A DNA stretch of 64,000 nucleotides from Lysinibacillus fusiformis (GTDB taxonomy: Bacteria > Bacillota > Bacilli > Bacillales_A > Planococcaceae), in NCBI RefSeq assembly GCF_016925635.1, contig NZ_CP070490.1, forward strand, positions 4,718,001 to 4,782,000, read 5' to 3'. The stretch's first letter is position 1. Every line of letters begins with the position of its first letter. The notes beneath the pieces are model-generated. The model was not told the DNA's origin and made no database searches. It saw only the letters and a program-made list of their open reading frames with translations. Positions 8,864 through 17,635 of this stretch are shown here, piece after piece. The translations under genes and the position numbers were made by a program.

Positions 8864-9499
8864 CTATCCTCTTGTTTCATCCGTATTTTGCCCTGTCGCT
8901 TCAAGCACTTCAGGTGTATCGTCGACTGTATCATCTTCCTGTACATTTTCAGCAGCTGGTGGTGTGATGGTCACCAGTGTATAGTCATCCTCATGTAAAA
9001 TTTCAAACGGAAACTGTTGGCGAATATCCCCTACATAAAGAGAAGTGCCAATCGCAACATTCGTGGCATCTATTTCAATGGTTTCTGGAATTTCAGTTGG
9101 CTTCACTTTAATGCGAACCTCACGATTAGGCTGAAGCAGGAAGCCTCCTTCTGTCACTCCTACAGCATCACCAATCACGGTTACCGGAATATCGACTTCT
9201 AGCTCCTCAGACATATTAATGGACTTGAAATCAACATGCTTTACATTACCCTTCAATGCACAGCGCTGCACTTCTGTTAAAACAGCATTAATGCGCTTTC
9301 CTTCCACATCGAGTTGAAAGACACTTTTCGTACCATGTGCAGCCAATATTTTCGCAAAAGCTCTAGCATCTAACGTAATGGCTGTCGGCTCCATTTGAAA
9401 ACCGTAAACCACACCTGGAATGCGCCCATTTTGTCGAAGCTGTGTTAAAGAAGATTGTCGTCCCTTTTGACGTTTACTGGCAGTTAAAACCATATTCAT
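8864..9499 (-). CDS. ctc: Ribosomal protein L25 / general stress protein Ctc
   Basis: This binds 5S rRNA in the large subunit. The 211-residue protein is the long TL5/CTC form: an N-terminal L25 domain (residues 1-95, with SLTQLRQNGRIPGVVYG and VLTEVQRCALKGNVKHVDF) plus the C-terminal beta domain (EELEVDIPVTVIGDAVGV). An acidic tail ends the protein. The start has AAAGGGGA 9 nt upstream. In B. subtilis ctc is a sigma-B gene. I looked for GTTT-N13-GGGTAT upstream and did not find it here, so control may differ. Confidence 0.93.
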   Translation of the reverse strand: MNMVLTASKRQKGRQSSLTQLRQNGRIPGVVYGFQMEPTAITLDARAFAKILAAHGTKSVFQLDVEGKRINAVLTEVQRCALKGNVKHVDFKSINMSEELEVDIPVTVIGDAVGVTEGGFLLQPNREVRIKVKPTEIPETIEIDATNVAIGTSLYVGDIRQQFPFEILHEDDYTLVTITPPAAENVQEDDTVDDTPEVLEATGQNTDETRG

Positions 9500-9581
9500 C
9501 GAATATTTCCCCTTTCATGGAAACTAGTCTCATAAAAGGTTTTGCCTTTTCTATTATATTTTATACATAGCAAGCACGCGA

Positions 9582-10778
9582 TTATTTTGTCAGTATGGTA
9601 GTGATAATTTGCCTCTCGGGATTACCGTTACGCAATACAACACAGAGTGCGATAATCGCTAAAACCGTACAAACCATAAACATGACCATATAGGACGTAA
9701 ATTGCACAATAAAGCCCATCAAAAATCCACCCAACCCAAAGCCTAAATCATAGGTAGCTAAAAATAAACCTAGCAAAACATTTCTCGATTCTTTTGGTAC
9801 AACAAACGACATATATGTAGTAATTGTCGGATATAGCATCGCTGAGGCAAGGCCATTGAAAACAGCGGAAATATAGACAAAAGAACCTATTTCAGGTAAA
9901 ACAGCAAGCAGCGTTGTGCCCAATATGGAGCTGAAAAGCACACAGGCAATAAATTTCGGATGCCATTGACCATCTGAAGGAATAGAGCGTCGCAATACAA
10001 AGCGACTACCCACCACGACCAATGCCTGTAACGTTAAATAAATAGCTGGATTCCCCACTCCCTCAGTCAGCATAAACAATGGTAAAAACGTGGTGATGGC
10101 GCCAAAAATAGCAGCACCAAGAACCATAACGATTGCTGATAGGATTAGCCCCTTGTGTTGTTTTGCCCCCTTCATGGCGGCCATCAGCTCTCTTGTTGTC
10201 ACAACTTCTGTGTCTTCCTTTGCTTTTGGTAAAGGGGAGCCAATAAAAAACAGTAGTGGCAGAAGAGCCAACAAAACCACAAAGATCAATAAATGCTGTC
10301 TATCAAATTGCGTCCACAAGAGTAGCGCTACTGCAGGTCCATATAAACCAGGTACAACACTGGATAAGGAATACATCGACATGCCTTGCCCTCGATCATG
10401 ATCGTGTAAAACATCTGTAATACCTAACTGCATCGCCATAGAAAAGAAAGCGGTGATGATACCCTGTAGGGCTCGTACTAAAAAGACACTATCAATACCA
10501 AATATTACATAGATAAGCAGTGCAAGTGCATGGCCAATTAACAGCCATTGCATAATGGTATAAGGGCTATGCTTGGCGACCATTTGGCCAGCAAAAGGTC
10601 TTAATAGCATACAAACAAGCATATACATGGCCATCATGGCACCAATTTCGCCCTCCAAGTACCCTCCATCCGCTGCTTCTAATGGAAAAATAACTGTCAA
10701 CACGGCATTGGCGGTAAAAAAAATAACCGCAAGCCCATATAATTGCATCATGCGAAGGGATAAAGGCTGAAGTTTCAT
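9582..10778 (-). CDS. cntE: MFS exporter, CntE-like (metallophore export)
   Basis: A 12-helix major facilitator of 398 residues, with the loop 2-3 motif RPFAGQMVAKHS in place of the usual GxLaDrxGrr. By itself it would be an unassigned efflux pump. It is the last gene of a six-gene unit in the staphylococcal order cntA-B-C-D-F-E, where CntE exports the opine metallophore staphylopine. The 4-nt ATGA overlap with the ATPase gene implies translational coupling to the import system. The identification rests mainly on gene order; generic drug efflux is the alternative. Confidence 0.65.
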   Translation of the reverse strand: MKLQPLSLRMMQLYGLAVIFFTANAVLTVIFPLEAADGGYLEGEIGAMMAMYMLVCMLLRPFAGQMVAKHSPYTIMQWLLIGHALALLIYVIFGIDSVFLVRALQGIITAFFSMAMQLGITDVLHDHDRGQGMSMYSLSSVVPGLYGPAVALLLWTQFDRQHLLIFVVLLALLPLLFFIGSPLPKAKEDTEVVTTRELMAAMKGAKQHKGLILSAIVMVLGAAIFGAITTFLPLFMLTEGVGNPAIYLTLQALVVVGSRFVLRRSIPSDGQWHPKFIACVLFSSILGTTLLAVLPEIGSFVYISAVFNGLASAMLYPTITTYMSFVVPKESRNVLLGLFLATYDLGFGLGGFLMGFIVQFTSYMVMFMVCTVLAIIALCVVLRNGNPERQIITTILTK

Positions 10779-11587
10779 GATACTTGCTCCCCTTGCAACG
10801 AAGAAATTTCTTGACGGCTTATAGGTAATCTAGAGGCTAATAAGCGCTGGCTGATCGGATGGGTCATATATGGAATTTGAGACACATCATGAAGAAATTC
10901 CACCACTTCCCCCTGGTCTACAACAGCTACTTCATCTGCAAACAAACTAACTGCGTGTAAATCGTGGGTAATAAATAAGTAACTGAGGCCCCTTTCCTGT
11001 TGCAATTGTTTCAATAGTTTTAGAATACTGATTTGTACCAATATATCTAAACTATTAATGGATTCATCCAAGATAATGAGCTTAGGGTCTGTTGCTATCG
11101 CCCTTGCTATGGTCACCCGCTGTAACTGACCACCACTTAATTGATGAGGGTATTTTTGAGCATCTCGCTCCGATAGTCCCACCTGTACTAAAAGTTCCTC
11201 TATTTTTTCTAGCCGCTGTTGTTTCGTCAACTGTAAATGACATTTCATTGGCTCTGCAATGATGTCTCGAATCTTCATTTTCGGATTAACAGCACTATGG
11301 CAATCTTGAAACACGATTTGAATATTTTTTTGTAATTGCTTCTTCTCTTCTTTGCATGTCGTTGCTAGGTTTATATGATCGAATTGTATGGTGCCGCTAT
11401 CCGGCTTTTCCATACCTATTATCAGCTTTCCTAGTGTGGTTTTGCCACTACCGCTCTCCCCAACAATGGCTAAGCAAACTCCTTGCTCCAAGGTGAAAGA
11501 TATATTTTTCACAGCCTCTATCGTTTCATGTTCCCCAAACCATCTCTTTTTTCGATAGGTTTTAGATACTTGTTGGATTTCTAACAT
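10775..11587 (-). CDS. cntF: ABC transporter ATPase, CntF/OppF-type
   Basis: This is the second ATPase of a peptide/nickel-type importer. Walker A is GESGSGKTT (about residues 40-48), the signature is LSGGQLQRV and Walker B is LIILDES. The serine after Glu in Walker B (DESINSLD) differs from the common DEPTSALD but occurs in this family. The ATG at 11587 has AGGAGG upstream and overlaps cntD by 7 nt. An upstream in-frame start would bury the ribosome site. It should pair with the CntD-like ATPase and both permeases. Confidence 0.75.
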   Translation of the reverse strand: MLEIQQVSKTYRKKRWFGEHETIEAVKNISFTLEQGVCLAIVGESGSGKTTLGKLIIGMEKPDSGTIQFDHINLATTCKEEKKQLQKNIQIVFQDCHSAVNPKMKIRDIIAEPMKCHLQLTKQQRLEKIEELLVQVGLSERDAQKYPHQLSGGQLQRVTIARAIATDPKLIILDESINSLDILVQISILKLLKQLQQERGLSYLFITHDLHAVSLFADEVAVVDQGEVVEFLHDVSQIPYMTHPISQRLLASRLPISRQEISSLQGEQVS

Positions 11588-12453
11588 CGGCTTACCTCCT
11601 GTCTTACCCAATAATTCGTGTCTAGTTCATATAAGATTCCGTTTGTATCACCTGACCAACTATCCACCAGTTGTTCGAGCTGATCATCATTCCTTTTCGC
11701 TGCCACTAATGCTCTTGAATAAGAATGAACAGGGTTTTGTAATAGACGTTCGGCTGGGCCGTATTCTATGATTATCCCTCTTCGCATAACCACAATTTGC
11801 TCTGCCATTCGAGCGATGACGCCAAGATCATGTGACACAATCAGCATCGTTGTCTGATATTGTTGCTGACAATGAGACAATTCCTCTAAAATTTTGAGCT
11901 GTGTCATCGTATCAAGGGCTGTCGTTGGCTCATCTGCAAGTAAAAGTTTCGGGCGAAGACTCATGGCAAGGGCAATCATGACACGTTGAAGCATGCCCCC
12001 ACTTAATTCGTGAGGATATTTTTTTAACATTGTTGAATCGGTCAATTGAAAAAAAGCAAGTTGCTCAGTTGCTATGTGCAATGCTTGTTTTTTACTGAGT
12101 GAACGGTGTGCTTGTAATGTTTCAATCATATGCTCTCCTATTGTTAAAATAGGATTAAACATCGCCATAGGATTCTGCAAGATACATGCCACGTCATTGC
12201 CGCGAAGACCTCGCAACTGCTGTTCATCCATTTTTATTAAGGAACGCCCTTCCAATAAAATGTCCCCCTCATAGTGTCGGGACTCCCGAAACAGTTGTAA
12301 GATGGCATAGCACAGCATCGTTTTACCGCTACCGCTTTCTCCGACAATGCCAAGCGTTGTACCAGTTGGAATATGGAAATCAACATGCTGCACAACCGTT
12401 TTCGGTCCATGCGCTGTTTGAAGCGTAATGGATAAATCCTTTATCTCTAACAT
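11581..12453 (-). CDS. cntD: ABC transporter ATPase, CntD/OppD-type
   Basis: Nucleotide-binding subunit of a peptide/nickel-type importer: Walker A GESGSGKTM, signature LSGGMLQRVMIA, Walker B KLLLADEPTTALD, then the H-loop SHDLGVIARMAE. At 290 residues it has the OppD-type C-terminal extension (YSRALVAAK). ATG 12453 follows AGGTGA with good spacing; the longer open frame from 12516 overlaps cntC and has no ribosome site. In S. aureus CntD and CntF form the ATPase pair for nickel, cobalt and zinc uptake with staphylopine. Confidence 0.75.
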   Translation of the reverse strand: MLEIKDLSITLQTAHGPKTVVQHVDFHIPTGTTLGIVGESGSGKTMLCYAILQLFRESRHYEGDILLEGRSLIKMDEQQLRGLRGNDVACILQNPMAMFNPILTIGEHMIETLQAHRSLSKKQALHIATEQLAFFQLTDSTMLKKYPHELSGGMLQRVMIALAMSLRPKLLLADEPTTALDTMTQLKILEELSHCQQQYQTTMLIVSHDLGVIARMAEQIVVMRRGIIIEYGPAERLLQNPVHSYSRALVAAKRNDDQLEQLVDSWSGDTNGILYELDTNYWVRQEVSRC

Positions 12454-12470
12454 GGCGTCACCTCTTCTCC

Positions 12471-13274
12471 TTACATTTTGGCATCCATTGCCGTACGCAA
12501 TGCATCCCCAAACCAATTAAAAATAAGAACGGTTAATGAGATCATGATGCCTGGTATAAACATAAGCAGTGGCTCACTCATTAAATAGGTTTTACTATCA
12601 TTAATCATCATGCCCCATTCTGCCATTGGTGCCGTTACACCTAACCCTAAAAACGACAGCTCCGAAATTAAAAGTATTGTTGAGCCAAGCCCGATTAGTT
12701 TCAACAATAATATTTGTGGAAAGACAAACGGCAATATATGCCTCATAATAATGGATCGTTTCGGTACACCAGTCACACGTGCATACTGTACATAGGTGCT
12801 TTCTTTAAGAGAACGCACCATATTGCGAATAATACGCGCAAAACCTACCCACGACACAAAAATGATTGCCAAAAACATATTTTTAATGCCGCCACCTAGC
12901 GCACCCACAATGACCAGGGCAAAAATAAAATCAGGAATGGATAGAAGAACATCACAAATACGCATCAAGACTAAATCAACCAGCCCACCCATGTATCCTG
13001 CCAAACACCCTACGATGATGCTAATGATGAATGTAATGAACAGTACGCCAGAGGCTAGCAGCAGAGAGGTGCGTGTACCATATAATAAACGTGATAGCAC
13101 ACATCGCCCCAGATGATCAGTCCCTAAAGGGTAGTGCATAGAAAAACCTTGTAATTTATTGGCTATATCCGTTGTATAAGGATCATGAGGCGCTAACCAA
13201 GGAGCAAATAGAGCCATCACCACCAGCACAAGTACGAGTAAACTACTGATGATGAGTGGTAGATTCTTTTTCAT
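12471..13274 (-). CDS. cntC: ABC transporter permease, CntC/OppC-type
   Basis: Inner-membrane permease of 267 residues. It begins with a single membrane helix, then the OppC N-terminal motif APHDPYTTDIANKLQG and YPLGTDHLGRCVLSRLLYGTR. The EAA-type loop with RITGVP-like sequence (YVQYARVTGVPKRSIIMRHI) contacts the ATPases. Five or six membrane helices are visible. Its start shares one base with the cntB stop (TAATG), typical of tight operons. The substrate cannot be read from sequence; metal-opine uptake is inferred from operon order and the Zur box. Confidence 0.75.
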   Translation of the reverse strand: MKKNLPLIISSLLVLVLVVMALFAPWLAPHDPYTTDIANKLQGFSMHYPLGTDHLGRCVLSRLLYGTRTSLLLASGVLFITFIISIIVGCLAGYMGGLVDLVLMRICDVLLSIPDFIFALVIVGALGGGIKNMFLAIIFVSWVGFARIIRNMVRSLKESTYVQYARVTGVPKRSIIMRHILPFVFPQILLLKLIGLGSTILLISELSFLGLGVTAPMAEWGMMINDSKTYLMSEPLLMFIPGIMISLTVLIFNWFGDALRTAMDAKM

Positions 13275-14215
13275 TAAAGAGCTCCTCCTTTCAGCCTGAC
13301 ACGTGGATCAACAACAGCACAAAGTATATCTGCTATAAAATTGATGGTGATATACAATCCCCCAATGATGACGATAAAAGCTTGCAGTACAGCGTAGTCC
13401 CTTGCCAACATGGCCTCTACAATAAAATGGCCCACGCCTGAAATGGCAAAAACATTCTCAATAATCGCGGCACCACCCAGTAAACCACCACAGGTCATCG
13501 CAAGGGATGTGATAAGTTGTGGTAAAATGCCTTTGAAAATATGTTTACGCAAAATAACCGTTTCTTTTACACCTCTTGCACGGGCAAATAGAACATGCGG
13601 TTTCTTCATTTCTTCTCTCATGCTTGAACGAATTAACCGAATGTAATAAGGGATAAATCCTAAAGCTAGCGTTATTGAGGGTAAAATGACATGAGCAAAA
13701 CTCCCCCACCCCATGAGTGGTAAGACGCCCCATTTCAAAGCCACCGTGTAAATGAAGAGAAAGGCCAGCCAAAAACTGGGCATGGAGGCGATTGTAAAGA
13801 TCGTGGTACGTGTAAACCAATCCAGCCATCCACCGTTTTTTCTTGCAGACCAAATGCCAATGACAAAGCTAGTCACAATGATTATGATCAATGCTGTTGC
13901 CGCTAATAGTATTGTCGTCTCAAAACGTTGAAACAGTTCTGTTGCCACTGCCTTTTTCGATACAAAGGATGTTCCAAAATCCAATTGCAGTGCATGGCTG
14001 AGCCAATTAAAATATTGTGTCCACACTGGTTGATCAAGACCCATTTCTTGACGCATACTTGTCATGGCTTCTTCAGTAGCTGGAATTTGATTGATTGTAA
14101 AATAAGCTTCAACAGGATCAACAGGAATGAAACGAATTAACCCAAAGGCAATGATGGTTATACCAAGCAACGCTAAAAACATACTCGCTAGCCGTTTAAC
14201 AAAAAATGGCACCAT
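13274..14215 (-). CDS. cntB: ABC transporter permease, CntB/OppB-type
   Basis: Permease of 313 residues with the OppB layout: an N-terminal helix, the periplasmic segment RFIPVDPVEAYF and GLDQPVWTQYFNWL, then membrane helices and the coupling loop (HVLFARARGVKETVILRKHI). The C-terminal helix pair ends in CAVVDPRVRLKGG, as in NikB/DppB. It lies 5 nt after cntA and one base before cntC, so all subunits are coupled. Nickel and peptide permeases look alike here; the gene order favours metallophore uptake. Confidence 0.75.
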   Translation of the reverse strand: MVPFFVKRLASMFLALLGITIIAFGLIRFIPVDPVEAYFTINQIPATEEAMTSMRQEMGLDQPVWTQYFNWLSHALQLDFGTSFVSKKAVATELFQRFETTILLAATALIIIIVTSFVIGIWSARKNGGWLDWFTRTTIFTIASMPSFWLAFLFIYTVALKWGVLPLMGWGSFAHVILPSITLALGFIPYYIRLIRSSMREEMKKPHVLFARARGVKETVILRKHIFKGILPQLITSLAMTCGGLLGGAAIIENVFAISGVGHFIVEAMLARDYAVLQAFIVIIGGLYITINFIADILCAVVDPRVRLKGGAL

Positions 14216-14220
14216 TTTAA

Positions 14221-15822
14221 CTATTTCACCTCATATTGATTGAGTGGCACTTCAAATTGCTGCATAGAAAACGATAAATTGGCTAGACGTTGATTGGCCA
14301 CCAAATAATTTGTCCGATAAGATAATGGCATGAAAATCGCCTCTTCATGAATCATTTGTAAAATGGCTTCATACAAGCTACGTCTCTCTGATTCATCCGT
14401 TGAGCGAATCACTTTCGCAATATTCGCTGCTAATGGTTCTGCTTGTGCTATGCCTTTTAACGCATAATAGCCAATTTGCTTTTCCCCTGTCATCATCCGT
14501 AAATACATATGTGGATCATAGGGTGCTCCCCATGTATCATTCATAATGACATTAAACTCACCTGTTTTACTTCGCGTTCGGAAGAGTTGATCTTCTTCTC
14601 CAATCAGTTTGACCTCTACACCCAATTCCCGCCATGCGCTCTGTAAATATTCGAAAATAGACTTGTGTACTTGGTCATTACTGTTATACGGAATCGTTAT
14701 GGTCAATGCTTGACCGTTTTTGGATCGGAACGGTGCCCCTTTTTCAAAGTGCCAGCCTGCTTTATCCAATAGTTGCTGCGCCTTTTCTAAATCATAGCTG
14801 TAAGAATCAAATTGAATATCACTATATGGAAACCCTGGAGCAAATAATGATTTGGCCTTTTGCTCAATGCCATTTAACACATGTTCAATAATTGTTTGAC
14901 GATCAAAAGCATACTGCAGCGCAAGTCTGATATCTTTATCTTGGGTCACACCATAGACTGAGTTGAAAGATAGTATTCTAGTAGAGGAAGGTTCAGAAAT
15001 CATCGTTTGATATTGTGGATTTTTTTCCAAAGCTCGGAGTTCCTCAGGCGCTAATTGACCACTTCCGAAAATTAAATCAATATCCCCTTTTTCAAGTGCC
15101 ATCATCCGTGCTTGTGAATCAGGAATGATTTTGACGATCACTTTTTCTAACTTAGGCTTCTCTCCCCAATAATGCTCATTGCGTGTAAACTCAGCAAAAT
15201 TGTCTTGCTGGTAAGCAGTTAAAATCCAAGGACCTGTTCCAACCGCTTTTTCAATGCCATCTTTGGTTGACCCGCTTGCTGGGAAGCCACTATCCCCTAA
15301 CATACGTAATGGACGAATCAACGTTAACTCCTGTAAAAATGGATAGTAAGGCTCTTTTAAATGAATCTGTAATTTCAGCTCATCTAAAACTTCTATCCGA
15401 TCAATGACTGCCACCACTTCTAGCCAACTATGCGGTGCAATATTCTCCACTACGGCTTCGATATTACGTTTAACATTGTCTGCTGTAAGCTTAGAACCGT
15501 CTGAATACAACACATTATCTCGTAATGTAAATAGGTAGCGCTTACCATCTTCGGACATTTCCCATGCTGTTGCTAATCCTGGCTCTATTTGTCCGTCATT
15601 TCCATAGCGTACAAGCGGATCATATAACATTGCCTGGGCAAACATTTCATTTGGAGCATACAGATGTGGATTCACTTCTCCAATATCCTTTGGCCAAGAC
15701 ATTGTTAAAACATGCTCTTGTTCACCTTTTGCCTTTTCTTTTTTCGTCTTGTCATCAGATTGTCCGCACGCCACAAGCACACTTACAATGAATAGGACTA
15801 GTATACTCATTATTTTTTTCAA
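14221..15822 (-). CDS. cntA: Extracellular solute-binding lipoprotein, CntA/NikA-type
   Basis: This is the substrate-binding subunit of the importer, a family 5 (peptide/nickel) binding protein of 533 residues. A lipoprotein signal ends in LVAC with Cys19 as the lipidated residue, followed by a Lys/Glu-rich linker. DPLVRYGNDGQIEPGLATAW and FTLRDNVLYSDGSKLTADNV are family landmarks. The TTG start at 15822 has AAAGGGGA upstream; a longer frame to 15870 would put a charged segment before the signal peptide. In S. aureus CntA binds staphylopine-metal complexes. The Zur-like box just upstream supports a metal substrate. Confidence 0.75.
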   Translation of the reverse strand: MKKIMSILVLFIVSVLVACGQSDDKTKKEKAKGEQEHVLTMSWPKDIGEVNPHLYAPNEMFAQAMLYDPLVRYGNDGQIEPGLATAWEMSEDGKRYLFTLRDNVLYSDGSKLTADNVKRNIEAVVENIAPHSWLEVVAVIDRIEVLDELKLQIHLKEPYYPFLQELTLIRPLRMLGDSGFPASGSTKDGIEKAVGTGPWILTAYQQDNFAEFTRNEHYWGEKPKLEKVIVKIIPDSQARMMALEKGDIDLIFGSGQLAPEELRALEKNPQYQTMISEPSSTRILSFNSVYGVTQDKDIRLALQYAFDRQTIIEHVLNGIEQKAKSLFAPGFPYSDIQFDSYSYDLEKAQQLLDKAGWHFEKGAPFRSKNGQALTITIPYNSNDQVHKSIFEYLQSAWRELGVEVKLIGEEDQLFRTRSKTGEFNVIMNDTWGAPYDPHMYLRMMTGEKQIGYYALKGIAQAEPLAANIAKVIRSTDESERRSLYEAILQMIHEEAIFMPLSYRTNYLVANQRLANLSFSMQQFEVPLNQYEVK

Positions 15823-15844
15823 TTCACTTTCCCCTTTATCCAAA

Positions 15845-15859
15845 TCGTAATCATTACTA
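15845..15859 (-). promoter_or_regulatory. Zur-type operator upstream of the cnt-like operon
   Basis: TCGTAATCATTACTA matches the B. subtilis Zur consensus TCGTAATNATTACGA at 13 of 14 defined positions. On the minus strand it directly follows a GATAAT that could be the -10, so it would cover the transcription start. Overlapping TGATAAT/ATGATTA elements also look Fur-like. In S. aureus cnt is controlled by Zur and Fur. Confidence 0.7.
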
Positions 15860-15992
15860 TTATCATTCAAAATCGAATTTTAAATGATTCAGGACTTTTT
15901 GTAAAGTAGATATCCAAAATTAAATTTTACTAGCGGCAAAAACATAAAAAAACACCTCCTCTGCTCATGGAACAAAGAAAGTGCCTTATTTC

Positions 15993-16697
15993 TTAATAGA
16001 GTGCTATTTTAGTATGCAATAGCTCATGTAGTTCATGTAATTTTTTAATTTCATAATGCGGTTCAATACCACTCGTATTTTCAATATTGCGGATGTTAAA
16101 CCAGCATGTATCGATACCTGACAGCAATCCGCCTTTTATGTCTGATGTCAAAGAATCGCCGACAATAAGCGTTTTCGCTTTATCAAAATGCTCAATGCGT
16201 TCAAATACATAATCAAAAAAGGCAGGCATTGGTTTTTGATAGCCCGTTTGCTCGGAGATAAAGATGCCTTTAAAATATTGCGCTAAATCAGCATCCACTA
16301 GTCGTTTATTCTGTGTCAGCGTTACGCCATTTGATACGACATACAAATGATAGTGATTAGCTAGTTGAGCGATAACTTCATAAGCCCCCTCTACATAATG
16401 ATGTGCTTCCTGTAAGTATTTTTGGAATAAAGATTCAAAATAGACGCCATCGACCTCCATCCCAAATTCTTTTAAAGCAACCGCAAATCTTGTATTATGT
16501 AGTGTATTTTTTGTCACTTCCCCACGCTCAAATGCTCGCCACATCGATTCATTAATTTCTTTGTAGCGCGCAATCATCTCGGGTGTAGTTGCTATCTTTT
16601 CCTCTTTAAACATGCGGTCAAGTGCTGCATTTTCAGCTAAATCAAAATCTAGCAATGTATCATCTACGTCAAACAATAATATCTCATATTTCGTCAT
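15993..16697 (-). CDS. HAD-superfamily pyrimidine nucleotidase, YjjG/YfnB type
   Basis: Probably a 5'-nucleotidase removing non-canonical pyrimidine nucleotides. HAD motif I is LFDVDDTLLDF (about residues 7-17), motif II is VVSNGVT, Lys follows in YQKPMP (motif III) and motif IV is VGDSLTSDIKGG. The helical cap lies between motifs I and II. About 234 residues matches YjjG and B. subtilis YfnB. The ATG at 16697 has GTGGGA 6 nt upstream; GTG or ATG codons further up lack a site. It is a single gene upstream of the metal transporter operon, with no obvious functional link. Confidence 0.85.
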   Translation of the reverse strand: MTKYEILLFDVDDTLLDFDLAENAALDRMFKEEKIATTPEMIARYKEINESMWRAFERGEVTKNTLHNTRFAVALKEFGMEVDGVYFESLFQKYLQEAHHYVEGAYEVIAQLANHYHLYVVSNGVTLTQNKRLVDADLAQYFKGIFISEQTGYQKPMPAFFDYVFERIEHFDKAKTLIVGDSLTSDIKGGLLSGIDTCWFNIRNIENTSGIEPHYEIKKLHELHELLHTKIALY

Positions 16698-16931
16698 GTT
16701 CATTCCCACTTTCTTCGATGCATTGTGACTATTTACTCTATATTATGATAACGTGTTTTATAAAAAATAACAGTAAAATGTCCTATGACAGAATATTAGG
16801 ACATGTATGCGCTTTATATACATGCTAATCAGTCTATTGAAAAAAGGGAACTTTTTCCTATATTAGGTATTTGAAATTATCGATGAATATGAGACAATAG
16901 AATGCTAGAAAGAAAGATGTACGAAAGGTGA

Positions 16932-17042
16932 CGACCTTACAAAAACGATCATGTTAGCGTAATTGCTTCTGTTGCAGGTTTTAAAATGAATGAACAATTT
17001 AGAGCTGCTGGTGATTGGTATTTTAATACAAAGCCATATTAA
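16932..17042 (+). pseudogene. C-terminal coding fragment of unknown origin
   Basis: The stretch has a 36-codon open frame (…SVIASVAGFKMNEQFR, ending FNTKPY) directly after an in-frame TGA. It looks like the tail of a secreted or bacteriocin-like protein, but I do not recognise it. No ribosome site precedes the internal ATG at 16986. The rest of 16698-17056 is AT-rich with no other signal. It may simply be noncoding. Confidence 0.3.
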
Positions 17043-17056
17043 GGAGGTTTTTAGGT

Positions 17057-17311
17057 TTGCAAAAGTCTAGCATATTTAATAGAATTGCGTTAGTAGTGAT
17101 GTCTATTATGGTTATCGGTGTTCTTTATTCTTTCATTTGGCATAAAGAGAGTTTTGATAGACCCATTTGGATACAACTTGTTATGACTTTTTGCTTTTTA
17201 ATGTTGAGTATAAATAACTTTAGGATAAGGAAATATGCGATGGGTTGGATTTTTGCTGGGGTAGTAGTAGCTTTTGGAATCAGTATATTTTGGGATACTA
17301 CTGCAGTTTAA
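17057..17311 (+). CDS. Small integral membrane protein
   Basis: An 84-residue protein with three predicted membrane helices (about residues 8-27, 36-52 and 60-80) separated by short charged loops (HKESFDRP, NNFRIRKY). The size and spacing recall DUF3953-type Bacillus proteins, but that is a weak resemblance. The TTG start has a perfect AAGGAGG 9 nt upstream, the best argument that it is expressed. No function can be inferred. Confidence 0.6.
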   Translation: MQKSSIFNRIALVVMSIMVIGVLYSFIWHKESFDRPIWIQLVMTFCFLMLSINNFRIRKYAMGWIFAGVVVAFGISIFWDTTAV

Positions 17312-17432
17312 TCAATTATCACGCATGTCAATTAACTCAGATCAGCCAACGATTTCTTGTAAATTTTATGACAAAACCTCAAATTCAGATAAAGAGTAAA
17401 ACGACAGTTTTAAAAAATGGCCTTACAAAGAC

Positions 17433-17475
17433 AAAGGCTCAAATCCTGTGAATAACAGGCTTTGGGCCTTTTTTC
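17433..17475 (+). terminator. Terminator in the 17.3-17.6 kb intergenic region
   Basis: AAAGGCTCAAATCCTGT pairs with ACAGGCTTTGGGCCTTT, followed by six Ts. It probably ends the small membrane protein transcript. The rest of 17312-17635 shows no gene. Confidence 0.8.
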
Positions 17476-17591
17476 TTTGTGTATTAAGGTACAATTAAAT
17501 TGTATTCTGACAACCTTTTGAATTTAAACTGAGGTATAGTTGTTTAATACATACTAGGCTAGTAGTAAAAAATTATATAATACATATCGCG

Positions 17592-17623
17592 AAAAAACCT
17601 CCAATGTATTTTCCAAAGGAGGT
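17592..17623 (-). terminator. Terminator of yfkAB
   Basis: On the minus strand ACCTCC and GGAGGT pair around a 15-nt loop, then six Ts, 12 nt past the stop codon. Confidence 0.75.
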
Positions 17624-17635
17624 CTTCCAATTTCA

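Noticed and set aside
9500..9581. Sigma-B promoter for ctc
   Set aside because: No GTTT-N12-15-GGGTAT pair is present. A GTTTC and a GGGG block lie too close together.
11581..12516. Longer 311-residue form of the CntD-like ATPase
   Set aside because: The N-terminal extension overlaps cntC and lacks a ribosome site, while AGGTGA precedes ATG 12453.
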